Assembly: GCF_001552655.1 (NCBI RefSeq)
Contig: NZ_BCRP01000018.1
Coordinates: 1 to 62,821 of the forward strand
Direction of reading: 5' to 3'
Origin: Alicyclobacillus kakegawensis NBRC 103104
Lineage (GTDB): Bacteria > Bacillota > Bacilli > Alicyclobacillales > Alicyclobacillaceae
Length of the DNA: 62,821 bases
Below are positions 54,059-62,821 of the stretch, one piece after another (positions within the stretch are counted from its first letter, which is position 1; each line of letters starts with the position of its first letter). Below the pieces are notes generated by a model. That model saw only the letters and a program-made list of their open reading frames with translations. It made no database searches and was not told the origin of the DNA. The position numbers and the translations under genes were made by a program.

Positions 54059-55105
54059 ATGAGGAGATTATGGAGAAAAGCCATTGCGTCCTCGTTCTGT
54101 GCGTTCGGGGCATTGACGTTCACAGTCGGGTGTTCCACGTCCAGCACGAACTCGGCGAACGCATCCTCCGGCGCCTCGGGGTCAAGCCAATTGTCCAGCG
54201 GTTCAAACGCGGCTCAGCACACGGGGAACTCGAAACTCACGTTCTACGTCATCGCACACAGCGGACCTTCCGATCCGTTCTGGGCCGTGGAACAGAAAGG
54301 GGTGCAGGCGGCGGCGAAAGACCTGGGTGTGAAGGCGATTTTTGAGGGACCACAGACCTTCAGCATTCCGGACGAGGTGAACCTGCTCAATGCAGCGATT
54401 GCGGCAAAACCGGCTGGGATAGCGGTTACCCTGCCGGATCCCAAAGCATTCAATGAATCCATCAAGCAGGCGCAGGCCAATGGAATACCCGTCATTTCGT
54501 TCAATGCGCAGGATTTCTCGAAGAGCGTTCCTGTGAAAGGGTATGTCGGCCAAGATGAAACGCAATCGGGCGACTTCCTCGCGAGTCACGTGCTCAATCA
54601 ACTCCACTCTGGTGATCACACCGTGATTCTCAACAGCCAGCCCGGAGCACTGAATTTGACCTGGCGAGAACGGGGGATTGAGCAGGTGTTAAAACCGAAG
54701 GGGGTCTCGGTAGATGTGCTCAACATCGGGACCGACGCGAACCAAGCCATCTCCATCTTGCAGAGCTACTTTGCCAAACATCCAAACGTCAAACTCATTT
54801 TCAGTTTGGGGCCGCAGGAGACGATACCTGCTGTCCAGTTCCTGAAACAAGCCAATCTGCAAGACAAGGTGAAAATCGCGTCGTTCGACATTGATCCGAA
54901 CACCCTGCACGCCATTCAGCAGGGCATGGACCTGGGGACGGTCGACCAGCAACCCTTTGTCCAGGCTTACATGTCTGTCGTGGAGCTCTACCTGACGGCC
55001 AAATACGGCATGTCGCCCGTGGACGTCAATACGGGGACGTTGTTCGTGACGAAGGACAACGTATCGAAGATGGAGAAGCTGGTTCAATCCGGAATCGGCG
55101 GCTGA
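54059..55105 (+). CDS. Sugar ABC transporter substrate-binding lipoprotein (RbsB-like)
   Basis: 348 residues from ATG 54059 (AAGGGGGC 6 bases upstream). Lipobox FTVGC (Cys near residue 23), a Ser/Asn/Gly linker, then a type 1 periplasmic-binding fold: FYVIAHSGPSDPFWAVEQKG, AKPAGIAVTLPDP, GIPVISFNA and VKIASFDIDP. Asp and Trp/Phe residues at the expected sugar-contacting places are visible. The downstream inositol-type enzymes suggest a cyclitol or sugar ligand. Confidence 0.92.
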   Translation: MRRLWRKAIASSFCAFGALTFTVGCSTSSTNSANASSGASGSSQLSSGSNAAQHTGNSKLTFYVIAHSGPSDPFWAVEQKGVQAAAKDLGVKAIFEGPQTFSIPDEVNLLNAAIAAKPAGIAVTLPDPKAFNESIKQAQANGIPVISFNAQDFSKSVPVKGYVGQDETQSGDFLASHVLNQLHSGDHTVILNSQPGALNLTWRERGIEQVLKPKGVSVDVLNIGTDANQAISILQSYFAKHPNVKLIFSLGPQETIPAVQFLKQANLQDKVKIASFDIDPNTLHAIQQGMDLGTVDQQPFVQAYMSVVELYLTAKYGMSPVDVNTGTLFVTKDNVSKMEKLVQSGIGG

Positions 55106-55118
55106 GGGGGCGCGGCGC

Positions 55119-56165
55119 ATGCGCGAAATCTCGCTTGGAATCATCGGTGTAGGTCGGATTGGAAAGCTGCACGGAGAGAACATTCGCCGACTTGAGGGGG
55201 TGAGAATCAAAACGGTCTCCGACATCTATGTCGATGCGATTCGCACGTGGGCCAAGGATATGGGCATCCCGCACGTCACCGACGATTATCTGGATATCCT
55301 TTCCGATTCCGAGATTGACGCCATTCTCATCTGTGCGCCGACAGACCTGCATACACAGATCATTGAGGAAGCAGCCCGGATTGGGAAACACGTATTCTGC
55401 GAGAAACCGGTCAGCATGGAGCTTGAGAAGACGCGTCGCGCCGTCGACACCGCACAGGCAAACGGCATCTGCTTGCAAATCGGTTTCAACCGCAGGTTTG
55501 ATCATAACTTCAAGCGGCTGAGACAGGCGGTTGTTGACGGGGCTGTGGGCGAAACCCATATCCTGAAAATCACGTCGCGGGACCCTAACCCTCCATCGGC
55601 CGATTATATCAAAACTTCGGGCGGGATTTTTCTCGACATGGCCATCCACGATTTCGATCTCGCGCGCTATCTCGTCGGCGGAGAAGTCGAAGAGGTGTAT
55701 GCCCGGGGAGAGGTCCTTATCGACGATACGTTCCGGGAGCTGGGCGACGTCGACACGGCAGTCACCGTTTTGAAGTTTGACAACGGGGCGATTGGAATCA
55801 TCGACAACAGTCGCAAGGCGGTCTATGGCTATGACCAGCGCGTTGAGGTTTTCGGATCCAAGGGCTGTATGGTGGTGGACAACGACTATCAGAATACAGC
55901 CCAGTTATGGACGGGAGGTGGTGTGTATCGCGATGCGCCCAAATTCTTCTTTCTTGACCGATACAACGAAGCCTATGTCGAAGAAATGAGATCTTTCATT
56001 GACTATATCCGCAACGGTACTCCTCCGCTCGTGACAGGGCACGACGGATTCCAAGCAGAGTGTATCGCGCACGCGGCCATGCGCTCGTTGAAGGAAGAGA
56101 AACCCATCAAGGTTCGGGATATTTATGAACGCATAGGAGGAGAAACGTGGAACCGCTCAAGGTAG
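55119..56165 (+). CDS. Gfo/Idh/MocA-family dehydrogenase 1
   Basis: 348 residues from ATG 55119. Rossmann motif LGIIGVGRIGKLHGENI, catalytic-lysine motif CEKPVSMEL near residue 97, GFNRRFD and GGIFLDMAIHDFDLARYL with the expected Asp/His pair. It most resembles inositol 2-dehydrogenase (IolG) in length and in these motifs. It would oxidise a cyclitol or sugar at a ring hydroxyl using NAD+. The last 19 bases overlap the next dehydrogenase gene. Confidence 0.9.
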   Translation: MREISLGIIGVGRIGKLHGENIRRLEGVRIKTVSDIYVDAIRTWAKDMGIPHVTDDYLDILSDSEIDAILICAPTDLHTQIIEEAARIGKHVFCEKPVSMELEKTRRAVDTAQANGICLQIGFNRRFDHNFKRLRQAVVDGAVGETHILKITSRDPNPPSADYIKTSGGIFLDMAIHDFDLARYLVGGEVEEVYARGEVLIDDTFRELGDVDTAVTVLKFDNGAIGIIDNSRKAVYGYDQRVEVFGSKGCMVVDNDYQNTAQLWTGGGVYRDAPKFFFLDRYNEAYVEEMRSFIDYIRNGTPPLVTGHDGFQAECIAHAAMRSLKEEKPIKVRDIYERIGGETWNRSR

Positions 56166-57151
56166 GCATCATCGGGGCCGGCAGAATGGGAGAACTCCAT
56201 GCACGGAATGTCACAGAAACACCTGGGTGTGTGGTGTCCGCAGCCTGGGATTTAGATGCCGCACGGAGCGCCCGGATTGCCCAAGAGTTACAAAGCCGTG
56301 TGGGTTCGAATCCAGAATCGGTGTTTCAAGAAGCGGATGCCGTCATCGTCACCACTCCTACAAGTACACACCTGGATTACATTGAAATGGCACTCCACTA
56401 CGGGGTCCCGGCCATGGTCGAGAAGCCGCTCACGTTCTCAGCCGGGGATCTCGAAAAGTTGCGGGCGATGAACAACCTGCACCTGATTATGCCCGCATAC
56501 ATGCGGCGCTTCGACCGCGCGTATCGGACGGCGCAACAGTACATTGCCGAGGGGAAAATTGGCCGGGTCCTCAGTGTCATCGCGATTGGCCGGGATCAAA
56601 CCCCTCCGACACCGGAGTTTGTTCCACAATCTGGCGGTCTGTTTTTTGACATGGGCGTACATGACTACGACCTGATTCAGTGGCTGACCGGTCAACGTGT
56701 CGTGCGCGTCCGTTCCATCAGCGGCGGTTTGTGGCGGAACGCTTACATGCAAGCACTTGGCGATCCGGAAGAGGGCGCGGTTCTGCTCAACCTTGACGAG
56801 GGTGCCATCGCCCAGGTTCTCCTCAGCCGATCCGTACGATACGGATACGACATCCGCATGCGGGTTTTCGGAACCGAGGGGTCGCTGGAAATCGGGGAGG
56901 CGCCACGGGACAAGACGACCCGATTCACGGCGGAGGGGATGGTACGGCAAATGCATTCCTTCCCGGATCGGTTTGAAGACGCCTACCGCAGCGAGGTTGC
57001 CGTTTTCCTGGATTGCGTGCGCAAAGGGGCCGCGTTTCCAGTCGACGTGGCGAGTGTGCTGGAGGCGGAACGGGTCGCGTATGCAGCCGCCGAGTCCCAG
57101 AGGCGCAACCATGCGGTGAACATCGCAGAGAGAAGGGAAGGCGTATGCTGA
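56147..57151 (+). CDS. Gfo/Idh/MocA-family dehydrogenase 2
   Basis: 334 residues from GTG 56147 (TAGGAGGAG 6 bases upstream). VGIIGAGRMGELHARNV cofactor motif, VEKPLTFSAGDL catalytic lysine region and GGLFFDMGVHDYDLIQWL with Asp and His. It is IolG/IolX-like but diverged from its neighbours. Its start lies inside the end of dehydrogenase 1 and its end overlaps the start of dehydrogenase 3, so all three are tightly coupled. Confidence 0.9.
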   Translation: MEPLKVGIIGAGRMGELHARNVTETPGCVVSAAWDLDAARSARIAQELQSRVGSNPESVFQEADAVIVTTPTSTHLDYIEMALHYGVPAMVEKPLTFSAGDLEKLRAMNNLHLIMPAYMRRFDRAYRTAQQYIAEGKIGRVLSVIAIGRDQTPPTPEFVPQSGGLFFDMGVHDYDLIQWLTGQRVVRVRSISGGLWRNAYMQALGDPEEGAVLLNLDEGAIAQVLLSRSVRYGYDIRMRVFGTEGSLEIGEAPRDKTTRFTAEGMVRQMHSFPDRFEDAYRSEVAVFLDCVRKGAAFPVDVASVLEAERVAYAAAESQRRNHAVNIAERREGVC

Positions 57152-58155
57152 ATGTTGCGGTTGTCGGAGCCGGGGGGCTGGCCCGCCGTCGCGCGGAGAT
57201 CCTTCAGTCGTTGTCAGGTGTTCGTGTGTCGGCCATGATTGGGAGGTCCCGGCGGGGCGCGGCCGTAGCCGAAGAGTTAGGGGTCCCCTTCACGACCTCG
57301 CTTGTGGATGGCGTGCGGAACGCGGACGCGGTGGTCGTCTCCATATCGACAGACCAACACCTACCGGTCGTGGAGCAACTCTTGTTAGAAGCCAAAAAGC
57401 CGCTGCTGCTTGAAAAACCGCTAGCCAGCAATCTGACGGATTGCATCCAGATGTGCCGTTTGATTGAGGAAGCGGGAGTGCCCGTACACATCGGGTACCA
57501 GCGGCGTTTTCTGCCCGATTATGTGCGCGCCCATACGGTTGTTAGGTCCGGCGATCTCGGTCGGGTATTCGTGTGCCTTAGCACCAGTCGCGACCGCGTT
57601 TGTCCAGACGCAAGGTACATTCGAACGTCGGGTGGCATCTGGCGTGATTTGGTCATCCACGACATTAACCTGATTCGCTGGTTCATGAACGACGAGGTGG
57701 AATGGGTCGAGGGCCTTGGTACGAATGGGGACACGGAGTATCTAAAAGAAATGCAGGACTTCGAGGATGTCCTCGGCGTGATGCAGTTCGCCTCAGGTGG
57801 TTTAGGGTACGTCGGGGCGAGCCGTACCGCCCATCACGGATGTGACATCCGCACAGAGGTGTGGGGGGAGACCGGATCGGTCTTCGTGGAACTGGATGAA
57901 CGTCGTGACCTCGCCCTTCTCTCTAAGCAAGGGATTGTTCGGCAAGGATTTACCGATTATTTGGATGTGTTTGGCCGAGCCTTTGTGGAGGAAGTGAAGG
58001 CCTGGGTGAAGAGTATGGTGGATGGGACACCCGGAATGATAACCGTGCAAGAAGCCCTGAAGGATTCTATCGTGGCCGAGGCCTTCACGTTGTCGGCGAA
58101 CGAAGGGCGCAGGGTCTATGTGGAGGAAGTCCGTCAGACGGCCGCCGTCTCATGA
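57145..58155 (+). CDS. Gfo/Idh/MocA-family dehydrogenase 3
   Basis: 336 residues from ATG 57145 (GAAGGGAAGG upstream), overlapping the previous stop by 7 bases. The cofactor loop is VVGAGGLARRRAEIL, a less usual form; LEKPLASNLTDC carries the catalytic lysine; GGIWRDLVIHDINLIRWF keeps Asp and His. It likely oxidises or epimerises another position or stereoisomer of the same substrate class. Confidence 0.9.
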   Translation: MLNVAVVGAGGLARRRAEILQSLSGVRVSAMIGRSRRGAAVAEELGVPFTTSLVDGVRNADAVVVSISTDQHLPVVEQLLLEAKKPLLLEKPLASNLTDCIQMCRLIEEAGVPVHIGYQRRFLPDYVRAHTVVRSGDLGRVFVCLSTSRDRVCPDARYIRTSGGIWRDLVIHDINLIRWFMNDEVEWVEGLGTNGDTEYLKEMQDFEDVLGVMQFASGGLGYVGASRTAHHGCDIRTEVWGETGSVFVELDERRDLALLSKQGIVRQGFTDYLDVFGRAFVEEVKAWVKSMVDGTPGMITVQEALKDSIVAEAFTLSANEGRRVYVEEVRQTAAVS

Positions 58156-58183
58156 AACCATCTCGGAAATGGGAGGGAGCCTG

Positions 58184-60049
58184 GTGCATACGGTTCGACT
58201 CACCGTCGCGCAAGCCCTTGTGCAGTTTCTCGACAACCAATACGTTTTGGTGGATGGCAAGGAATCCAAGTTTGTCCGCGGCATCATGGGGATCTTTGGC
58301 CATGGCAACGTCACGGGCCTGGGAGAGGCCATCGAAAATCACCGTGGATCTCTCGAATTCATTCAAGGCAAGAATGAACAGGGCATGGCCCACGCCGCCA
58401 TTGCGTTTGCCAAGCAGATGAATCGGCGCGCGATTTACGCCTGCACCTCCTCTATCGGTCCCGGTGCGCTGAACATGGTCACCGCAGCCGGAACGGCGAC
58501 GGTCAACCGGATTCCGGTTCTCTTTCTGCCCGGGGATGTGTTTGCTTGTCGTCAGCCTGATCCGGTGCTCCAGCAGATTGAAACCGCTCACGACTATACC
58601 GTCACGGCAAATGACGCGTTTCGTCCGGTGAGCAAATATTGGGACCGGATCAATCGGCCAGAACAACTGATGCAGGCCCTGCTGAATGCCATGCGCGTCC
58701 TGACGGATCCGGCAGAGACCGGCGCGGTAACCCTCGCCTTGCCGCAGGATGTTCAAGCAGAGGCCTACGATTGGCCGGTGGAATTTTTGGCGAAGCGCGT
58801 GCACGTCATTGACCGCCTGCGCCCCGCCGAGTCTTCCCTGTCCATCGCCGTTGACATGATTTCCAGGAAGCGCAAGCCATTGCTCATCGTGGGCGGGGGT
58901 GTGCGGTACAGTGAAGCCGCGGAGACTGTAGAGGCCTTTGCGAAAGCGTTCCGTATCCCTGTTGCCGAAACGCAGGCGGGAAAGGGTGCCGTCGTCAGCG
59001 ATTTCTCCCTGAATCTCGGCGCCGTAGGGGTGAACGGTTCGGCGGCAGCCAACCGGATCGCTCGCGAGGCTGACTTGGTCATTGGTGTGGGGACCCGGTT
59101 CACGGATTTCACGACTTCCTCCAAGACCGCATTTTCCAATCCCGATGTCCAGTTCCTGTCCATCAACGTCTCGAGAGCGGATGCGTACAAACTGCAGGCT
59201 TTTCCATTGATTGGGGATGCGAAGGCCGCCTTGACCGAGCTGCAGACGGCCTTGGCCGCACGGGGGTACCAATCGGAACATTCACTTTCCGATTTGGCCG
59301 AACTCAAGCAGAAATGGCAAGACGAAGTGACACGCCTTGTTGCGCGGTCACAACCGGAAGGACTGACGCAAACCCAAGTCATTGGCGAGGTGAATCAGTT
59401 TATCGACGAGACCGCCGTCATCGTCTGTGCCGCTGGCAGCCTACCCGGCGACCTTCACCGCCTGTGGCGTACGAAATCGCCGGGAACGTACCACATGGAA
59501 TACGGGTTTTCTTGTATGGGCTACGAGGTCAGTGGTGCGTTCGGCATCAAGCTGGCTGTACCGGATTGCGACGTCTATGCGTTGGTCGGGGACGGCAGCT
59601 ACTTGATGCTGCATTCTGAACTGGTGACCAGCATTCAAGAGGGCAGAAAGATTACCATCATACTCTTTGACAACCATGGATTCCAGTGCATTCACAGCCT
59701 GCAATGCAGCCAAGGAAGCAAGGGCTTCGGCAACGAGTTCCGCTATAAATCCGAGGAGACGCGTCGCTTGACGGGAGAGTATCTGCCGATAGACTTCGCC
59801 GCCCACGCGCGGAGCCTCGGGGCAGCCGCGTTCCAGGTTCAGACTGTCGAAGAGCTGCGGCAGGCCTTGCAGGCAAGCCGAGATACGGATGTGACCACGC
59901 TCATCGATGTCAAGATAGTTCCCCGGTCCGGGAGTGCGGGGTACGATTCCTGGTGGCGGCTCGGTGTGGCGGAAACCTCCTGTGACGAGGATGTGCGGGC
60001 GGCGGCGGTCAGGATGCAGGAGATGGCGAGAAACGCGCGCCCGATTTAG
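58184..60049 (+). CDS. iolD: IolD-like ThDP-dependent trihydroxycyclohexanedione hydrolase
   Basis: 621 residues from GTG 58184 (GGGAGGG 6 bases upstream; family members begin with TIRLTxAQAL, here TVRLTVAQAL). N-terminal FGHGNVTGLGEAIE and the cofactor-activating Glu in KNEQGMAHAAIAF; C-terminal ThDP motif from GDGSYLMLHSE to the Asn of ILFDN. IolD cleaves the diketone ring of the inositol pathway to 5-deoxyglucuronate. All cofactor residues are present; the total is slightly short of Bacillus IolD. It is placed between the dehydrogenases and an IolE-like gene, matching inositol order. Confidence 0.9.
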   Translation: MHTVRLTVAQALVQFLDNQYVLVDGKESKFVRGIMGIFGHGNVTGLGEAIENHRGSLEFIQGKNEQGMAHAAIAFAKQMNRRAIYACTSSIGPGALNMVTAAGTATVNRIPVLFLPGDVFACRQPDPVLQQIETAHDYTVTANDAFRPVSKYWDRINRPEQLMQALLNAMRVLTDPAETGAVTLALPQDVQAEAYDWPVEFLAKRVHVIDRLRPAESSLSIAVDMISRKRKPLLIVGGGVRYSEAAETVEAFAKAFRIPVAETQAGKGAVVSDFSLNLGAVGVNGSAAANRIAREADLVIGVGTRFTDFTTSSKTAFSNPDVQFLSINVSRADAYKLQAFPLIGDAKAALTELQTALAARGYQSEHSLSDLAELKQKWQDEVTRLVARSQPEGLTQTQVIGEVNQFIDETAVIVCAAGSLPGDLHRLWRTKSPGTYHMEYGFSCMGYEVSGAFGIKLAVPDCDVYALVGDGSYLMLHSELVTSIQEGRKITIILFDNHGFQCIHSLQCSQGSKGFGNEFRYKSEETRRLTGEYLPIDFAAHARSLGAAAFQVQTVEELRQALQASRDTDVTTLIDVKIVPRSGSAGYDSWWRLGVAETSCDEDVRAAAVRMQEMARNARPI

Positions 60050-60108
60050 GGGGAGTCCCGCCCCCTTTCCGGACATACAACTGGGAACCAAGGGGATGAG
60101 GAGAAAGC

Positions 60109-61038
60109 ATGGGGACTCGAAAACTGTGGCTTGGCGTGCACCCTATCAATTGGATTGGCGAGGATGTATTGGAACACGGGGATTGGTACACGGCAGAACA
60201 GGTGCTGGACGAGATTCAGAGCCTGGGTTTTCACGGCATCGAAGTGGTGCGGAAATTACCCCGAGACGTGGCCGGTTTGCAGTCCGTTCTACGTCCCCGA
60301 GGACTGCACGTCGTGAGCCAGTGGAAGTCCGTGTACTTTAGCCGCGCGGATTGTGCGGATAAGGATGCGCGACGGAGCGAGTTGGAAGCGTATAAACGCC
60401 ACGCGGACAGGTTGAGCCAGCTTGGTTCGAAAGTCGTCAGCACCGCCGAACTTGGCGGTTCCGTGTTGGATGCGTCCCAGCCCGGCGCAACTGTGACCCC
60501 GTTGGATGACGACGGGTGGGCGCGGCTCATCGAGGGGCTTCACGCGGCTGGGGAGATTTGTCAATCGTTTGGGATGAAGCTGGTATACCACCACCACGCC
60601 GGAACGGTGGTAGAGCGGATGGAGGAGATTGACCGGCTGATGGAATCGACGGATCCCAATCTCGTGTACCTGTTGTACGACACGGGGCATGCGTATAACG
60701 CCGGGATCAACCCGCTCGATTTGTTCCAGAAGTACGCACACCGAGTCGGTTACATTCACCTCAAAGACGTGCGAGAAGAGGTATACCGCGCTGAGCGGAC
60801 AAAAGGATCGCCGTTCAAAGAACGGATTCGGAGAGGTGTGTTCACGACACCCGGGCACGGCTGCATCGACTTCAGACCGATTTTGGAGAGCATCTGTCAG
60901 TCGGGTTTCACCGGCTGGCTGATGATTGAGGGAGAACAGGATCCGGCTCTGTACAATCCGTATGAGTTTGTCGGACATTCCAAGCGGTATTTGGAAGCCC
61001 TGATTCAATCCATAGGGGGTGAATTCCTTTATGACTAA
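60109..61038 (+). CDS. iolE: IolE-like inosose dehydratase (sugar isomerase/TIM barrel)
   Basis: 309 residues from ATG 60109. Features of the IolE/xylose-isomerase-like barrel: LGVHPINWIGED at the start, GFHGIEVVRKL, KLVYHHHAGTVVE (metal/His cluster), YLLYDTGHAYNAG and VGYIHLKDVREE. IolE removes water from inosose to give the dione that is the IolD substrate. A trailing overlap with the transketolase gene (start 61031) points to one operon. Confidence 0.87.
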   Translation: MGTRKLWLGVHPINWIGEDVLEHGDWYTAEQVLDEIQSLGFHGIEVVRKLPRDVAGLQSVLRPRGLHVVSQWKSVYFSRADCADKDARRSELEAYKRHADRLSQLGSKVVSTAELGGSVLDASQPGATVTPLDDDGWARLIEGLHAAGEICQSFGMKLVYHHHAGTVVERMEEIDRLMESTDPNLVYLLYDTGHAYNAGINPLDLFQKYAHRVGYIHLKDVREEVYRAERTKGSPFKERIRRGVFTTPGHGCIDFRPILESICQSGFTGWLMIEGEQDPALYNPYEFVGHSKRYLEALIQSIGGEFLYD

Positions 61039-61888
61039 GGCGGTTACGGACGTGGAGCACATCGAAGAATTGAGAGAACTCGCCCGCACGGCGCGCCAAC
61101 ACATTGTGCGCACCATCCATAAGGCAGGAGCCGGACACCTCGGCGGCCCCTTGTCTGCGGTGGACATTCTGACGGCTTTGTATTTCGACGTCATGAATGT
61201 CAATCCGGACAACCCATCGTGGGAGGATCGGGATCGATTCGTTTTGTCGAAAGGCCACTCGGCGATTGCACTTTACACGGTCCTGGCGATGCGGGGGTTC
61301 TTTCCGGTTGCCGAGCTGGATACGTTCGATGCGATGGATTCCAGGCTCCAGGGCCACCCGGACATGAAGCTGTTGCCGGGGGTTGACATGTCGACCGGAT
61401 CGCTCGGGCAAGGGATCTCCGCCGCGGTGGGGATGGCTCTGGGGGCCAAACTCCAAGGCCGCAAGTTTCGGGTGTTTTGCCTGATTGGTGACGGGGAATC
61501 GCAAGAGGGGCAGGTCTGGGAGGCCGCAGATATCGCCGCCAAGTATGGCCTGGATAATCTCGTTGTCATCATGGACTTCAATAAACTTCAGCAGTTTGGC
61601 TGGGGAAAGGGAAGTCTGCGCGCCAGCCCTGTTGCCAATCCAAAAGAGCGGTGGGCGGCTTTTGGGTGGAACGTCGGTGTCGTGAACGATGGCAACGACA
61701 TCGCCGAGCTGTTGGCCGCGCTGCACACGCCGGCGGCACCGGGACGTCCGTCGATATGGATTGCCCACACGGTGAAGGGCAAAGGGGTTCGCTTTATGGA
61801 AAATGACTATGTCTGGCATGCGAAGGTCCCTTCCCTTCAGGAACTGAATGACGCACTCGTGGAATTGGGGGGAACACCTTGTATCTGA
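61031..61888 (+). CDS. Transketolase, N-terminal subunit
   Basis: 285 residues from ATG 61031 (AGGGGGTG 10 bases upstream). This is the ThDP-pyrophosphate half of a split transketolase: HKAGAGHLGGPLSAVDIL, FVLSKGHSAIALY, TGSLGQGISAAVGMALG and IGDGESQEGQVWEAA with Asn in VIMDFN. Split transketolases occur in dedicated catabolic operons. The C-terminal subunit follows with a 10-base overlap. It would transfer two-carbon ketol units from a keto-sugar. Confidence 0.93.
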   Translation: MTKAVTDVEHIEELRELARTARQHIVRTIHKAGAGHLGGPLSAVDILTALYFDVMNVNPDNPSWEDRDRFVLSKGHSAIALYTVLAMRGFFPVAELDTFDAMDSRLQGHPDMKLLPGVDMSTGSLGQGISAAVGMALGAKLQGRKFRVFCLIGDGESQEGQVWEAADIAAKYGLDNLVVIMDFNKLQQFGWGKGSLRASPVANPKERWAAFGWNVGVVNDGNDIAELLAALHTPAAPGRPSIWIAHTVKGKGVRFMENDYVWHAKVPSLQELNDALVELGGTPCI

Positions 61889-62821
61889 CCGAAGAATGCG
61901 TGGCCATGCGGGACGCTTTTGGGGAGTCGCTGCTTTCTCTATCGCAAGCGGATGAGAGAGTCTATGCGTTAGACGGGGATTTGGCGAACTCAACGAAAGT
62001 GGACCGGGTCGCGCATGAAAACCCGGATAAATTTCTGCAGATGGGGATTGCGGAACAGAACATGGTGGGAGTCGCAGCAGGCTTGGCGGCTGTCGGCCTG
62101 CAGCCGTGGGTGACCAGTTTTGCGGCGTTCACTTCCAGGCGCGCACTGGATCAAGTGCTCGTTTCGGTGGCGCAGCCGCAACTCGACGTCAAGCTCGTGG
62201 GCGCTTACAGCGGGTTGTTGAATGGGAAGACCGGAAAATCGCATCAGGGGCTTGAGGACATCGCCGTGATGCGGGCGGTTCCCAACATGACCATCTTGGC
62301 GCCAGCTGACGCGGTGGAAGTAGGCCTCGTGATGAGATGGGCGAATGAACACCCTGGCCCCGTCTACATCCGATTGGCCCGCGATCCGTCGCCCATTGTA
62401 TTTCCGTCGAGTGCTGCCCATGACGTGGCAAAAGCGGTCTGGCTTTGTGAGGGGACCGACGTGACACTGGTGACGACCGGGATTCAGACGCCCCGGGCGG
62501 TGGCGGCCGCGAACATGGCGCGGCATCAGGGGCTGTCCGTGGGTGTGCTGCATGTGCCGTGTATCAAGCCGTTGGATGTCCCGTCTATCGTTTCTGCGGC
62601 GCAAAAGACGGGCGCGATGGTCACGGCGGAAGAACACAACATTATCGGTGGCCTCGGCAGCGCGGTGGCTGAAGCGGTCGCCGAGACATGGCCGGTGCCG
62701 ATAGTCCGCGTGGGCGTGAAAGACAAAAATTCGGAGTCGGGTCCGAGCGATGCCCTGCTCAAAAAGTATGAGTTGGATGAAGATGCCATGATGCAGGCGA
62801 TACACCGCGCACTACAAATGA
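61879..62821 (+). CDS. Transketolase, C-terminal subunit (3' end outside window)
   Basis: At least 314 residues from TTG 61879 (GGGGGGA 6 bases upstream; ATG 61906 is an alternative start). The frame is open to the last base of the window, which is near the usual length of 310-320 residues. Landmarks: YALDGDLANSTKV, FLQMGIAEQNMVGVAAGLA, SHQGLEDIAVMRAVPN and VTAEEHNIIGGLGSAVAE, typical of the pyrimidine-binding and C-terminal domains of transketolase. It forms the functional heteromer with the preceding gene. Confidence 0.9.
   Translation, partial: MYLTEECVAMRDAFGESLLSLSQADERVYALDGDLANSTKVDRVAHENPDKFLQMGIAEQNMVGVAAGLAAVGLQPWVTSFAAFTSRRALDQVLVSVAQPQLDVKLVGAYSGLLNGKTGKSHQGLEDIAVMRAVPNMTILAPADAVEVGLVMRWANEHPGPVYIRLARDPSPIVFPSSAAHDVAKAVWLCEGTDVTLVTTGIQTPRAVAAANMARHQGLSVGVLHVPCIKPLDVPSIVSAAQKTGAMVTAEEHNIIGGLGSAVAEAVAETWPVPIVRVGVKDKNSESGPSDALLKKYELDEDAMMQAIHRALQM

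Overview
The window (about 62.8 kb, moderately high GC) looks like an accessory, catabolism-rich chromosomal segment of a thermophilic or acidophilic spore-former-type Bacillota, perhaps Alicyclobacillaceae (Alicyclobacillus/Kyrpidia-like). Pointers are strong AGGAGG ribosome binding sites with frequent GTG/TTG starts, a TPP-riboswitch-controlled thiC, a FapA (DUF342) protein, Gram-positive style lipoprotein solute receptors and cre/LacI-type operator sequences. This placement is inference; no rRNA or marker gene is present. The first 17 bases are a pure G run and look like an assembly edge.

Layout. 1-5.4 kb: EAL-domain protein cut by the window edge, a frameshifted FapA-like protein, thiC with its riboswitch and attenuator, and a small membrane protein. 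5.5-25 kb: an organic-acid/aromatic-type catabolic island. It holds two complete tripartite tricarboxylate transporters (TctC-TctA-TctB) facing each other, an MFS carrier, a class II aldolase-like protein, two cupins, a 72-residue fragment resembling the N-terminus of ketol-acid reductoisomerase, a 4,5-dihydroxyphthalate decarboxylase-like protein, a zinc alcohol dehydrogenase, an IclR regulator, a Rieske oxygenase, a bicupin translationally coupled to a EutA-like ATPase, and a Ni/Co transporter. 25-31 kb: a membrane-fused spermidine-synthase-like protein, a coiled-coil gene flanked by two copies of a ~70-bp repeat, ppc, and a decayed osmC.

31-39 kb: a sigma-54 enhancer-binding protein transcribed divergently from a consensus -24/-12 promoter that should drive an MFS carrier, an asparaginase-like amidohydrolase, a polysaccharide-deacetylase-fold (imidase-like) hydrolase, an SDR, a small CxxC protein and a CobW-type GTPase. 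This reads as an inducible amide/imide degradation unit. 39-47.3 kb: two cytoplasmic Cys-type sulfatases around a SsuABC-type importer, followed by a ROK regulator and a formylglycine-generating enzyme with both active-site cysteines. That is a nearly self-contained organosulfate uptake and hydrolysis unit.

47.3-51.4 kb: two DUF202 membrane proteins, a glyoxalase-fold protein, a tartrate/D-malate dehydrogenase-like enzyme and a serine hydrolase of the class A beta-lactamase fold. 51.4-62.8 kb: a sugar ABC transporter preceded by twin operator-like repeats, three consecutive Gfo/Idh/MocA dehydrogenases, IolD-like and IolE-like enzymes and a split transketolase that runs off the window. This suggests a cyclitol or keto-sugar pathway in which transketolase replaces or supplements the usual iolBCJ steps.
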